NCBI RefSeq assembly: GCF_014647875.1
Contig: NZ_BMQA01000008.1
Span: 124,001-188,000 of the forward strand
Direction of reading: 5' to 3'
Source: Streptomyces brasiliensis
GTDB lineage: Bacteria > Actinomycetota > Actinomycetes > Streptomycetales > Streptomycetaceae
DNA: 64,000 nt
Below the pieces are notes generated by a model that ran no database searches, was not told the DNA's origin, and saw only the letters and a list, made by a program, of their open reading frames with translations. Both the position numbers and the translations under genes were made by a program. Positions 50,497 to 58,860 of the stretch are shown piece by piece (the first letter of the stretch is position 1; each line of letters begins with the position of its first letter).

Positions 50497-51642
50497 TCAC
50501 CCGTCCTCCCGCCCGAACAACGGCGCCACCAGCAACTGCGCCGCCCCCACCGCGACCCCCCACTCCCCACCGGAGGCAACCCGCACCGGCACACCCCCGC
50601 CTCCCGCACCCTCCCGCCGTGCCCGCTCCCCGAGCACCGCGCCCACCCCCGCGACGAACTCCTCCGGCGCCGAAGCAACCGTCCGTCCCCCGAGCAGCAC
50701 AAGGTCGATGTCCAGCAGCCCCACCAGATTCGCCGCCCCCGCCCCGAGCACCCGCGCCGCCTCCGGCACGTCCCCCCGCCCCACCGCCGACAGGCACAGC
50801 ACCTCGACGCACCCCCGGTTCCCGCATCCGCACACCGGCCCGTCCAGCTGGATCACCTGGTGCCCGAACTCCCCCGCCCCGGTCCGCGCACCCCGGTGCA
50901 CGCTCCCGCCGATCACCAGCCCGGCCCCGAGTCCCGTGCCGAGGTGCAGATACGCGAACGAGCCGCCCTCCCCGGCCACCGCGAGCCCCAGCGCCGCCGC
51001 GTTCGTGTCCTTGTCGACCACGACCGGCAGTCCGAGCCGCCCCGCCAGCACGTCCCGCAGCGGAAAGCCGTCCCACTCCGGGAACCCGGTCACCCGGTGC
51101 AGCATCCCCCGCGTGTGGTCCAGCGGGCCGGGCAGCGCGACGCCCACCCCGAGCAGCGAGCCGCGCGCCGTCTCCGGCAGCAGCGCCTCCACCTGCCGGG
51201 CCGTGCCCTCCACCACCGCGTCCGCACCGGCCCCGAGGCCGACGGCGCCGCGGCTCTCCGCCACGACCGTCCCGTCGAGATCGACGAGCACGGCCCGCAG
51301 TTCGTCCCGGTCCAGATGCACGCCCACCGCGTGCCCCGCCTCCGGCACCAGCCGCAGTACGGTCCGGGGCTTCCCGCCCGTCGAGGCCCGGCGCCCCGCC
51401 GCCGCGGCGAGGCCCTCCTCCCGCAGCCGTGCGGTGATCTTGCTGACGGCCTGGGGGGTCAGCCCGGTGCGCTCGGCGAGTTCGAGGCGGCTGATGCCCT
51501 CGGCGCCGGCGGTGCGCAGCAGGTCGAGCACGAGCGCGGTGTTGTGGCTGCGCAGGGCGAGCAGGTTGGCGCCGCCCGGCCCCGCCGCCGCTCCCCTTAT
51601 GCCCGCCACCCTGCCGAGACCTTCCGCATCCACGCTGTTCAC
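50497..51642 (-). CDS. ROK-family transcriptional repressor
   Basis: 381 residues from GTG 51642. The N-terminal winged helix is LRSHNTALVLDLLRTAGAEGISRLELAERTGLTPQAVSKITARLREEGL. The ROK sugar-kinase fold follows, with GVHLDRDELRAVLVDLDGTVV, DNAA-type VVVDKDTNAAALG, LHLGTGLGAGLVIGG, and the zinc motif GHQVIQLDGPVCGCGNRGCVE. Such repressors sense sugars or sugar phosphates. It is divergent from a Gfo/Idh/MocA oxidoreductase gene, and a 27-bp inverted repeat between the starts is its probable operator. The kinase-like active site does not guarantee kinase activity. Confidence 0.92.
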   Translation of the reverse strand: MNSVDAEGLGRVAGIRGAAAGPGGANLLALRSHNTALVLDLLRTAGAEGISRLELAERTGLTPQAVSKITARLREEGLAAAAGRRASTGGKPRTVLRLVPEAGHAVGVHLDRDELRAVLVDLDGTVVAESRGAVGLGAGADAVVEGTARQVEALLPETARGSLLGVGVALPGPLDHTRGMLHRVTGFPEWDGFPLRDVLAGRLGLPVVVDKDTNAAALGLAVAGEGGSFAYLHLGTGLGAGLVIGGSVHRGARTGAGEFGHQVIQLDGPVCGCGNRGCVEVLCLSAVGRGDVPEAARVLGAGAANLVGLLDIDLVLLGGRTVASAPEEFVAGVGAVLGERARREGAGGGGVPVRVASGGEWGVAVGAAQLLVAPLFGREDG

Positions 51643-51665
51643 GCCCCCATTGTCGCCGACACTTG

Positions 51666-51692
51666 CACTTTGGCAACAGCGTTGCGAAAGTG
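51666..51692. promoter_or_regulatory. 27-bp inverted repeat, probable ROK operator
   Basis: CACTTTGGCAAC - AGC - GTTGCGAAAGTG: the 12-bp arms pair at all but one position. The repeat lies between the divergent ROK and oxidoreductase starts, ending 6 nt before the oxidoreductase ATG. A dimeric repressor bound here would block both the ribosome-site region of one gene and the promoter of the other. Confidence 0.75.
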
Positions 51693-51697
51693 GTCGC

Positions 51698-52777
51698 ATG
51701 ACAACTGGTACGACTGCCACCCCCCTCCGTGTGGGCCTGATCGGCTACGGCCTCGCGGGCTCCGTGTTCCACGCCCCACTGATCGCCGCGACCGACGGCC
51801 TCGTTCTCGACACGGTGGTCACCTCGAACCCCGAGCGGCAGGAGCAGGCGCGCGCCGAGTTCCCGGACGTCCGTGTCGCCGGCACGCCGGAGGAGCTCTT
51901 CGAGCGCGCGGAAGAGCTGGATCTGATCGTCATCGCGTCGCCGAACAAGACGCACGTCCCGCTGGCGACGGCCGCGCTCAAGGCGGGTCTGCCGGTGGTG
52001 ATCGACAAGCCGCTCGCCGGTACGGCCGCCGAGGCGCGCGCGCTCGCCGCCCACGCCGAGGAGCGCGGCCTGCTGCTGTCGGTCTTCCAGAACCGCCGCT
52101 GGGACAACGATTTCCTGACCCTGCGCAAGCTGGTCGAGGACGGCGAACTGGGCGACGTCTGGCGGTTCGAGTCGCGCTTCGAGCGGTGGCGGCCGCAGCC
52201 GAAGGGCGGCTGGCGCGAGTCCGGCGACCCCGCAGAGATCGGAGGTCTGCTGTACGACCTCGGCAGCCATGTCGTCGACCAGGCCCTGGTCCTGTTCGGT
52301 CCGGTCACGCAGGTGTACGCCGAGGCGGTGGTCCGGCGCGACGGTGCCGAGACCGACGACGACACGTTCATCGCACTGACGCACTGGAACGGCGTCCGCT
52401 CCCACCTCTACGTCTCCGCTACGGCCGCGCAGCTCGGCCCCCGCTTCCGGGTCCTGGGCTCGCGCGCGGGCTTCGTGAAGCACGGCCTCGACCCGCAGGA
52501 GGCGGCTCTGCGCGAGGGCGGGCGGCCCGGCGCCGGCTGGGGCGTCGAGCCCGAGGAGCTGTGGGGCCGCGTCGGCGCCGGGGAGTCCCCGCTGACCGGC
52601 GGCGGCACCGCCGTGCCGACCCTGCCCGGCGACTACCCCGCGTACTACGCGGCCGTGGCCCAGGCCCTCACCGGCGCCGGCCCCAACCCGGTGACGGCAC
52701 TGGAGGCGGCCGACGCCCTCGACGTACTGGAGGCGGCGCAGCGGTCCGCCCGTGACGGAGAGACGGTGACCCTCTGA
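51698..52777 (+). CDS. Gfo/Idh/MocA-family oxidoreductase
   Basis: 359 residues, ATG 51698. The NAD(P)-binding motif is VGLIGYGLAGSVFHAPLI. The family EKP-like motif is VVIDKPLAGTAAEARAL (D in place of E), and the C-terminal domain has VFQNRRWDNDFLTLRKLVEDGELG, GGLLYDLGSHVVDQALVLFG and SHLYVSATA. It should oxidise or reduce a sugar or inositol-type compound. It is under likely control of the divergent ROK repressor. The stop TGA shares its last base with the ATG of the next gene, so the two are coupled. Confidence 0.92.
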   Translation: MTTGTTATPLRVGLIGYGLAGSVFHAPLIAATDGLVLDTVVTSNPERQEQARAEFPDVRVAGTPEELFERAEELDLIVIASPNKTHVPLATAALKAGLPVVIDKPLAGTAAEARALAAHAEERGLLLSVFQNRRWDNDFLTLRKLVEDGELGDVWRFESRFERWRPQPKGGWRESGDPAEIGGLLYDLGSHVVDQALVLFGPVTQVYAEAVVRRDGAETDDDTFIALTHWNGVRSHLYVSATAAQLGPRFRVLGSRAGFVKHGLDPQEAALREGGRPGAGWGVEPEELWGRVGAGESPLTGGGTAVPTLPGDYPAYYAAVAQALTGAGPNPVTALEAADALDVLEAAQRSARDGETVTL

Positions 52778-53298
52778 TGCACCACCCGCAGATCACCCCG
52801 AAGTCCGCCCCGGAGCTCACCCCGAGCATCGAGGAACTCGAGGCGCAGGAACGCCGGCTGGTCTTCCGGCAGTTCACGTACGAGGACGCGTGGGCCCTCG
52901 GCTCCCTGCTGGTGGAACTGGCCCGGGAGCGCCAGGCGCCCGTGGCGATCGACATCCACCGCGCCGGCCAGCAGCTCTTCCATGCGGCCCTGCCAGGCTC
53001 CACGCCCGACAACGACGCCTGGATCGCCCGCAAGCGCCGGGTGGTGGAGCGCTACGGCTCCGCGTCGTACCTGGTCGGCGCGCGCTTCCGCGCCAAGGGC
53101 GCCACGTTCGAGGAGTCCTCGCGCCTCGACCCCGACCTGTACGCGGCGCACGGCGGCTCCTTCCCGGTCACCGTCGAGAACGTGGGCGTGATCGGCTCGG
53201 TCACCGTCTCCGGCCTGCCGCAGCTCCAGGACCACCGGTTCGTGGTGGAGGCACTGGAGCAGTTCCTGGGCTCCCTGGACGACGGCCGACGGGACTAA
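52777..53298 (+). CDS. UPF0303/GlcG-HbpS-like (heme-degrading domain) protein
   Basis: 173 residues, ATG 52777 within TGATG of the oxidoreductase stop. It is a cytosolic single-domain protein of the UPF0303 type: FTYEDAWALGSLLVELARERQAPVAIDIHRAGQQLFHAALPGSTPDNDAWIARKRRVVERYGSASYLVG and GGSFPVTVENVGVIGSVTVSGLPQLQDHRFVVEAL. The same fold includes HbpS/GlcG proteins. A role in sugar or inositol metabolism alongside the oxidoreductase is implied by coupling only. Confidence 0.88.
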   Translation: MHHPQITPKSAPELTPSIEELEAQERRLVFRQFTYEDAWALGSLLVELARERQAPVAIDIHRAGQQLFHAALPGSTPDNDAWIARKRRVVERYGSASYLVGARFRAKGATFEESSRLDPDLYAAHGGSFPVTVENVGVIGSVTVSGLPQLQDHRFVVEALEQFLGSLDDGRRD

Positions 53299-53375
53299 GC
53301 CGGGACTCCCTCCGGTTGGGACTGTCGTACGGAAGACCGATCATGGAACGACACCCACCCGGAGGGAACGACCCC

Positions 53376-54251
53376 ATGAGCACCCCCCTCAACGCCCTGA
53401 AGGAATCAGTCGGCCGGTACGGCATCTGGAGCGTCGGGCTCCGCTCGGAGGATCCGGCCCGGCGCACCGAGCTGGGCGAGGCCGCCGCCGAGCTGCAGGA
53501 GCTGGGTTACGGCGCCGCCTGGCTGGGCGGCAGCAGCGCCCCGCGCCACGCCCTGCCCCTGCTGGAGACGACCTCGCGGCTCGCCGTCGGCACCAGCATC
53601 CAGAGCATCTGGCAGTACGACGCCGAGACCAGCGCGACGGGCTTCGCCGAGGTCGAGGCGGCCCACCCCGGCCGTTTCGTGCTCGGCCTCGGGGTGAGCC
53701 ACGCCAAGATGGCGGAGCAGTACCGGCGCCCGTACTCGGCGCTGGTCGACTACCTCGACGCGCTGGACACGGCCGGGGTGCCCGCCGAGCGCCGGGTCCT
53801 GGCGGCCCTCGGCCCGAAGACGCTCCAGCTGTCGGCCGACCGGGCGGCGGGCACGATCCCCTATCTGGTCACGCCCGAGCACACCGCGCAGGCCCGCGCG
53901 ATCCTGGGCGAAACCCCGCTGCTGGCCCCGGAGTTCAAGGTGGTCCCGGAGACCGACCCGACCCGCGCCCGCGCTCTGGCCCGCGAGGCCCTGGCGATGT
54001 ACCTCGCCCTGCCCAACTACACGAACAATTTCCTGCGCCTGGGCTTCACCGAGGAGGACCTGGCCGCCGGCGGCAGCGACCGCCTGATCGACGCGCTGTA
54101 CGCCTGGGGCGACGAGGACAGGATCCACGCCCGCATCGATGAGTTCCTCGAGGCGGGCGCGGACCATGTGGCGATCCAGGTGGTGGACGGAGGGTCTCGG
54201 GACGCCCTGCCACGGGAGACGTGGCGCCGGCTGGCAGACCTCTTGTTCTGA
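53376..54251 (+). CDS. F420-dependent LLM-class oxidoreductase
   Basis: 291 residues from ATG 53376 (GGAGGG 9 nt upstream). It is a luciferase-like barrel: GRYGIWSVGLRSEDPARRTELGEAAAELQELGYGAAWLGGSS, TSRLAVGTSIQSIWQYDAETSATGFAEVEAAHPGRFVLGLGVSHAKMAEQYRRP and GADHVAIQVVDGG at the C terminus. It corresponds to the TIGR03620-type subfamily predicted to use coenzyme F420. The substrate is unknown. The end is 12 nt from the stop of the convergent FAH gene, with no hairpin between. Confidence 0.88.
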   Translation: MSTPLNALKESVGRYGIWSVGLRSEDPARRTELGEAAAELQELGYGAAWLGGSSAPRHALPLLETTSRLAVGTSIQSIWQYDAETSATGFAEVEAAHPGRFVLGLGVSHAKMAEQYRRPYSALVDYLDALDTAGVPAERRVLAALGPKTLQLSADRAAGTIPYLVTPEHTAQARAILGETPLLAPEFKVVPETDPTRARALAREALAMYLALPNYTNNFLRLGFTEEDLAAGGSDRLIDALYAWGDEDRIHARIDEFLEAGADHVAIQVVDGGSRDALPRETWRRLADLLF

Positions 54252-54263
54252 GGGGGGAGGGGC

Positions 54264-55121
54264 TCAGGCTTGCTTGAGCTCCTGCCGCTGCCGGCCAAGT
54301 CCCGCGATCTCCAGCTCCACGACATCCCCGGCCTTCAAGTACGGCTTGGGCTCAGGCTGCCCCAGCGCAACGCCCGCCGGAGTCCCCGTATTGATCACGT
54401 CCCCGGGATACAGCGTCATGAACTGGCTGACGTACCGGACGACTTCACCCACCGGAAAGATCTGCTCCGCGGTCGTCCCGTCCTGCTTCAGCTCCCCGTT
54501 GACCCACAGCCGCAGCGCGAGGTTCTGCGGATCCGGGACCTCGTCCGCGGTCACCAGCCACGGCCCGAGGGGGTTGAACGTCTCGCAGTTCTTGCCCTTG
54601 TCCCACGTGCCGCCCCGCTCGATCTGGAACTCCCGCTCGGACACGTCGTGCGCGACCGCGTACCCGGCGACGTGCCCGAGCGCCTCCTCGGCCGACTCGA
54701 CATAGCGGGCCGTCCGTCCGATGACGACGGCCAGCTCCACCTCCCAGTCGGTCTTGGCGGACCCGCGCGGCACGAGCACGGTGTCGTCGGGACCGACGAC
54801 CGTGTCCGGCGCCTTGAAGAAGACGACCGGCTCGGCGGGCGGCTCGGCCCCCGTCTCGCGGGCGTGGTCGTGGTAGTTGAGCCCGATGCACACGATCTTG
54901 CCGATCCGCCCGAGCGGCGGCCCGACCCGCAGCCCCTCCGCGTCCAGCGCGGGCAGCTCACCGGAGTCCGCGGCGGAGCGGACCCGGCCGAGCGCGGCGT
55001 CGTCGGCGAGCAGGGCCCCGTCGATGTCGTCGACGACCCCCGACAGATCGCGCAGGGTTCCCCCGGCGTCGAGCAGCGCGGGCCGCTCCGCTCCCGCCGT
55101 ACCGACTCGCAGCAGCTTCAT
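54264..55121 (-). CDS. Fumarylacetoacetate hydrolase-family protein
   Basis: 285 residues; ATG 55121 is chosen over ATG 55130 because GGGAGA then has normal spacing. The FAH fold motifs are IVCIGLNYHDHARETG (catalytic His), PVVFFKAPDTVVGPDD, DWEVELAVVIGR (metal Glu/Asp), GYAVAHDVSEREFQ and DVINTGTPAGVALG. Such enzymes are hydrolases, decarboxylases or isomerases of beta-keto acids from aromatic or sugar-acid breakdown. The N-terminal 60 residues are the family's variable domain. The substrate is unclear. Confidence 0.92.
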   Translation of the reverse strand: MKLLRVGTAGAERPALLDAGGTLRDLSGVVDDIDGALLADDAALGRVRSAADSGELPALDAEGLRVGPPLGRIGKIVCIGLNYHDHARETGAEPPAEPVVFFKAPDTVVGPDDTVLVPRGSAKTDWEVELAVVIGRTARYVESAEEALGHVAGYAVAHDVSEREFQIERGGTWDKGKNCETFNPLGPWLVTADEVPDPQNLALRLWVNGELKQDGTTAEQIFPVGEVVRYVSQFMTLYPGDVINTGTPAGVALGQPEPKPYLKAGDVVELEIAGLGRQRQELKQA

Positions 55122-55277
55122 GGTGACCATCTCCCTCGCTAGCGGGCGCCCGGCCGATGTGTGCAGCCATCGGAGGACTGGTCGATCCTCCAAGGTCGAG
55201 GTCCGGTCCGCAATACCCGGTTCAGGGACTGGACCGTAACCTCCCCTGTCCGGAACGGCTCGGCGAATCCGAACCGC

Positions 55278-55988
55278 TCAGCGATACAGCACCGCACGCT
55301 CCACCGCGCTCCATGCCGTACTGGTCACGACATACAGCGCGGCGGCCAACGGCACCACGGCCACGGTGACGAGCGTGAGGAAGGACATGAACGGCAGGAC
55401 CTTGCCGATCGCGGCGAGCCCCGGCACCTGCTCCTCCCTCACGGGCGCCGGACTCGTCACCGCCGACATCCGCTTGGTGCGCACGTAGTTGAAGGTGGCG
55501 ACGCAGGCGACGACGGCGAACAGCCCGACGTACACGAGTCCCGCCGCCCCGAACACCCCACCGTCGCCCAGCGCGTCGCCCCACCGTCCGCCGAGCGGCG
55601 CCGCGAACAGCTCGTGCCCGAGCAGCCCGTTGCTCCCGCCGCCGATCGAGGAACTGGAGAAAAGGTGGTACAGGAGGAAGAACGCGGGCAGCTGGAGCAG
55701 GCTCGGCAGAAGGCCGGACAGCGGTGACACCTTCTCCTCGGTGTGCAGGGCCAGGACGGCCTGCTGGAGCTTCTCGGGGTTCTTCGCGTGCTTCTTCCGC
55801 AGCTCGGCGATCCTCGGCTGCAACGCGGCCCGGGCCCGCTGACCGCGCGCCGCCGCCCGGGAGAGGGGATGCACGAGGAGCCGTACGAGCGCGGTGAACA
55901 GGACGATCGCGGCGGCCGCCGCGGAGGCGTGGAACAGCGGCTGGAGCAGGTCGGCCAGCTGCTCGACCAGGGTGGCGAAAACGGACAT
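55278..55988 (-). CDS. YidC/Oxa1-family membrane protein insertase, accessory paralogue
   Basis: 236 residues, ATG 55988 with GGAGGG upstream. It has hydrophobic segments at about 20-45, 95-115, 150-175 and 195-215. YidC features are PLFHASAAAAAIVLFTALVRLLVHPLSRAAARGQRARAALQPRIAELRKKHAKNPEKLQQAVLALHTEEKVSPLSGLLPSLLQLPAFFLLYHLF and IGKVLPFMSFLTLVTVAVVPLAAALYVVTSTAWS. The hydrophilic-groove Arg is present (VRLLVHP). It is shorter than the housekeeping YidC and lacks the rpmH-rnpA context, so it is a paralogue. A small membrane protein gene lies just upstream. Confidence 0.9.
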   Translation of the reverse strand: MSVFATLVEQLADLLQPLFHASAAAAAIVLFTALVRLLVHPLSRAAARGQRARAALQPRIAELRKKHAKNPEKLQQAVLALHTEEKVSPLSGLLPSLLQLPAFFLLYHLFSSSSIGGGSNGLLGHELFAAPLGGRWGDALGDGGVFGAAGLVYVGLFAVVACVATFNYVRTKRMSAVTSPAPVREEQVPGLAAIGKVLPFMSFLTLVTVAVVPLAAALYVVTSTAWSAVERAVLYR

Positions 55989-56083
55989 GGGTGAGCCCTC
56001 CGTGGGTCTCGTCGTGCCGGAGTCGGATGTGCATGACGGCATGACGACCCGCGCGGGGTCACGGACGGATCAACGGGTTCGCC

Positions 56084-56398
56084 CTACGCGATGGTCGCCG
56101 GGAGGGCGTGTCCGGGCGCTCTGGGCCGCTGCCGGCCTCTGGCGTCGGGGTCGCGCTGGGGCAGGAACGCCGTACGGCGGTCCCGGTCGCGTATCGCCGT
56201 ACGCACCCGGGTGGGCGGCACGGCCGGGGCGCAGCGCGCGGCGATGACGGAGCCGGCGGCGAGCGCCGAGGCGGCCGCCGCGGTCGCGGCGAGCGCGACG
56301 GTGGTCGTGAGGGTGCCGGTGTCGAGCAGCGCGACCGCCAGCACGAGGAACAGGAGCACGGCGACGGGACACGTGCCGGCCGCCCGGCTGCGGATCAT
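56084..56398 (-). CDS. Small membrane protein upstream of the YidC paralogue (DUF6412-like)
   Basis: 104 residues. Two closely spaced hydrophobic segments (VAVLLFLVLAVALLDTGTL and TVALAATAAAASALAAGSVIAARCA) are followed by an Arg-rich cytosolic tail (RTAIRDRDRRTAFLPQRDPDARGRQRPRAPGHALP). It lies 95 bp upstream of the yidC-like gene in the same direction. This pairing with an accessory YidC is the main clue, and I recall the family as DUF6412. It may be a substrate or partner of the insertase. The ATG at 56398 is the only sensible start. Confidence 0.8.
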   Translation of the reverse strand: MIRSRAAGTCPVAVLLFLVLAVALLDTGTLTTTVALAATAAAASALAAGSVIAARCAPAVPPTRVRTAIRDRDRRTAFLPQRDPDARGRQRPRAPGHALPATIA

Positions 56399-56461
56399 CG
56401 CCTTCCCCCCTCTCCCCTGGCGCGCACGGCCACCCGCACGACCTCGCCTCGACGCCCTCTA

Positions 56462-56989
56462 CTACGACTGACCGGTCTCGATCGGTTCCAGCAGCCTCTT
56501 CGGCTTGAGCAGCGCCCTGCTGACCGGATCGGCCGGATCGGGGTCGAGTCCCGTGCCCGGCATGAGGAGAACGTCCGCGACCGGTACGGAAGTTCCGCAG
56601 GAAGGGCATTCGCCGTTCGGGGCGAGTTCGGTGCCGCATTCCACGTGCCGCAGGTGGCGCAGCCGGTGGTCCATGAGCTGCTCATGACCCCAGACGGCGA
56701 GCGCGCGCAGCGCGGGCCACAGCGCGATCCCGCGGTCGGTGACGACGTACTCGTCCCTGGGCGGCGCCTCCTGGTACCGGCGCTTCTCGAGGATCCCCTC
56801 CTCGGTGAGCGTCTTCAGGCGGGCCGACAGGACGGCGCGCGGGATGCCGAGGTGTGTGAGGAAGTCGTTGTAGCGCCGGACGCCGTAGATCGCGTCGCGG
56901 ACGACGAGCAGCGTCCACCGCTCACCCACGACCTCCAGCGCACGGGCGATCGAACACTGCTGTGTCGCGTAGTCCTTGCCCAGTGCCAT
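56462..56989 (-). CDS. HxlR-family transcriptional regulator
   Basis: 175 residues from ATG 56989 (MALGKDYATQQCSIARALEVVGERWTLLVVRDAIYGVRRYNDFLTHLGIPRAVLSARLKTLTEEGILEKRRYQEAPPRDEYVVTDRG). The HxlR winged helix and conserved Cys (QQCSIARAL) are clear. The C-terminal 60 residues add a zinc-ribbon-like CGTELAPNGECPSCG. The frame extends to GTG 57031, but the shorter start is the family norm. It is divergent from an MFS exporter gene with paired operator-like repeats between, and probably represses it. Confidence 0.9.
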   Translation of the reverse strand: MALGKDYATQQCSIARALEVVGERWTLLVVRDAIYGVRRYNDFLTHLGIPRAVLSARLKTLTEEGILEKRRYQEAPPRDEYVVTDRGIALWPALRALAVWGHEQLMDHRLRHLRHVECGTELAPNGECPSCGTSVPVADVLLMPGTGLDPDPADPVSRALLKPKRLLEPIETGQS

Positions 56990-57020
56990 GGCCTCCACCT
57001 TAGCGACTTTCCGACGCGTT

Positions 57021-57088
57021 GGTTCATTCACTGAACTCTCAGTGCTACGGTACCTCCATGACTAGGTTCAATGAAAGAACTCTCACTG
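57021..57088. promoter_or_regulatory. Two operator-like direct repeats between the HxlR and MFS genes
   Basis: GGTTCATTCACTGAACTCTCAGTG (57021-57044 region) and GGTTCAATGAAAGAACTCTCACTG (57065-57088 region) agree at 19 of 24 positions and start 44 bp apart, about four helical turns. Each contains a TTCA...GAA inverted element. The second lies inside the first codons of the MFS gene. This fits cooperative binding by the dimeric HxlR regulator. Confidence 0.6.
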
Positions 57089-58479
57089 GGTCCGTCGTCG
57101 GGACGCAGAGCACACCGCGCCCCGCCGCCCCCAGCGCCGAGGCACCCCCACATCCACGCGCCACCCTGGCCCTGACCAGTGCCGCGACCGCGGTGGCCCT
57201 GATGACGTACACCGCCCCCCTCGTCACACTCCCCGACACGGCCGCCGCCCTGCACACGCCGCTGTCCGCGCAGGCCTGGCTGCTGAACGGCACCCCGCTC
57301 GGCCTCGCCGCGCTCCTCCTGGTCGCGGGCAGCCTGGCCGACGACTACGGCCGGCGCCGGATCTTCCTCCTCGGCACACTGGCCCTGGGGATCACGACGG
57401 CCCTCGGCGGCCTGGCGTCGAGCACCTGGCTGTTCACCCTGGCCCGCGTCGCGCAGGGCGCGGCGAGCGCCGCGGTCCTGGCGAGCAGTCTGGGCCTGCT
57501 GGTGGCGGCGTTCCCGAGCCCGCGCGGCCGGCTGCACGCCACGGGCGTGTGGGGCGCGTTCGTGAGCGGCGGCATCGCGGTCGGCCCGCTGGTCGCCGGG
57601 GGCATGCCCAACTGGCGGATCTCGTACGGAGTCCTGGGCGCGGCCGCGCTGGTGGTGGCCGCACTCGGCGTGCGCCGGCTGTCGGAGTCGCGCTCGCCGC
57701 GCGGTGGGCGACCCGATGTCGCCGGGGCGCTGACGTTCGGCCTCGCGCTCGTCGCGCTGGTCGCGGCGCTCACCCTGGGGCGCGACGGCTGGCTGCGGGC
57801 GCCGGTGGGACTGCTGTTGCTGGCGACGCTGCTGCTGCTCGGTGTGTTCACGGTGGTGGAACGCCGGGGCGTGACGCCGATGATCGACCTGTCACTGTTC
57901 CGCAGCCCCCGCTTCCTGGCCTCCTCGGCAGGCGGTCTGATCACCGGGTTCGCGGTGATCGGTCTGTACAGCTTCCTGCCCGCCGTTCTGCAGCGGACGC
58001 TGGGGATGTCCGCCCTGGACACGGCGTGGCTGTTCCTGCTGTGGTCCGGGCTGTCGTTCGCGGTGGCGCTCCAGGCGAAGAGGCTGGCCGGACGCGTGAC
58101 GCCCCGCCTGCAACTGGCCATCGGCTTCGTCCTGCACGCGGCGGGCGCGCTGACCATGCTCGGCGCCCTCGACGCGGGCTCCTGGCCCCGGCTGCTACCC
58201 GGCCTGGTGATCGGCGGCATCGGCAGCGGCCTGCTCAACGCCGCGCTGCCCCTGCTCTCGGTGGAGTCGGTCCCGCCCGCGCGCGCCGCGATGGGCTCCG
58301 GCGCCCAGCAGACCTTCCGCTACATCGGCTCCTGCGCCGGTGTCGCCCTGACCATCGCCCTGGCGACGTCCTCCGGCGGCGGGCTCGCCCACGGCACGGA
58401 CGTCGCGATCGTGGTCATGTCCGGCCTGGCGCTGCTCGGCGCGCTCGGCGTGGCCGCGGGAGCCCGGCGGGCAGCCTGA
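57058..58479 (+). CDS. MFS drug/metabolite exporter (14-TM DHA2-like)
   Basis: 473 residues, ATG 57058; there is no Shine-Dalgarno, so translation may be near-leaderless. About 13-14 membrane segments begin LALTSAATAVALMTYTAPLVTLP. MFS motif A is GSLADDYGRRRIFLLGTL, motif C-like glycine-rich stretch GVWGAFVSGGIAVGPLVAG. Motif B Arg is in LFTLARVAQGAASA. The N-terminal 35 residues are hydrophilic and Pro/Thr-rich. It is probably a proton-driven exporter of a toxic compound controlled by the divergent HxlR regulator. Confidence 0.92.
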   Translation: MTRFNERTLTGSVVGTQSTPRPAAPSAEAPPHPRATLALTSAATAVALMTYTAPLVTLPDTAAALHTPLSAQAWLLNGTPLGLAALLLVAGSLADDYGRRRIFLLGTLALGITTALGGLASSTWLFTLARVAQGAASAAVLASSLGLLVAAFPSPRGRLHATGVWGAFVSGGIAVGPLVAGGMPNWRISYGVLGAAALVVAALGVRRLSESRSPRGGRPDVAGALTFGLALVALVAALTLGRDGWLRAPVGLLLLATLLLLGVFTVVERRGVTPMIDLSLFRSPRFLASSAGGLITGFAVIGLYSFLPAVLQRTLGMSALDTAWLFLLWSGLSFAVALQAKRLAGRVTPRLQLAIGFVLHAAGALTMLGALDAGSWPRLLPGLVIGGIGSGLLNAALPLLSVESVPPARAAMGSGAQQTFRYIGSCAGVALTIALATSSGGGLAHGTDVAIVVMSGLALLGALGVAAGARRAA

Positions 58480-58860
58480 GACGCCCACGAAAGGCCCGCT
58501 CGTCCTCGGGGCTTGGCCGTCAGCCACTATGACCGCGGTCGCATCGACACCACACCCGAGTCCCGGGACGACGTCCGCGGGAGGATCTTGTCGACGGCGT
58601 ACGTGTACGTCGCCGCCCTCGTCTCCACGACAGGCGTCCCGCCGCCAAGGCACCAGAGCCTCCGGCGTTTTCCGACCGAACCCGGACACACGCCTCCCGG
58701 GAAGGACGGTGAGCGTGCCGTTCGCGGCGGAGTCGGTGCAGAGGCTCCAGGCCGACGGAATGATGCTGTGACCACGGGCCCGGCCGCCCACCGCTGCCGA
58801 ACGTCGCACGCAACCCATCCTCACTCTCCTTTGTCGCCGGCCGGCAGTACGGTGTCCCCC
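58480..58860. other. 381-bp gap between the MFS and TPR/SEC-C genes
   Basis: No coding sequence is supported. Open frames cross this gap on both strands but have no ribosome sites or recognisable protein character. A promoter for the next gene should lie in the last 100 bp (CTCACTCTCCTTTGTCGCC then CAGTACGGTGTCCCCCATG). No hairpin of note was found behind the MFS stop. Confidence 0.4.

Noticed and set aside
48557..52777. A 1406-codon open frame on the plus strand
   Set aside because: Only its last 359 codons, from 51698, are the Gfo/Idh/MocA gene; the rest is antisense to the GntR, surface-protein and ROK genes.
57019..57057. Upstream starts for the MFS gene and an ATG at 57027 on the minus strand for the regulator
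   Set aside because: The upstream MFS frame lies in the operator zone without a ribosome site, and the minus ATG at 57027 is out of frame with the HxlR domain.
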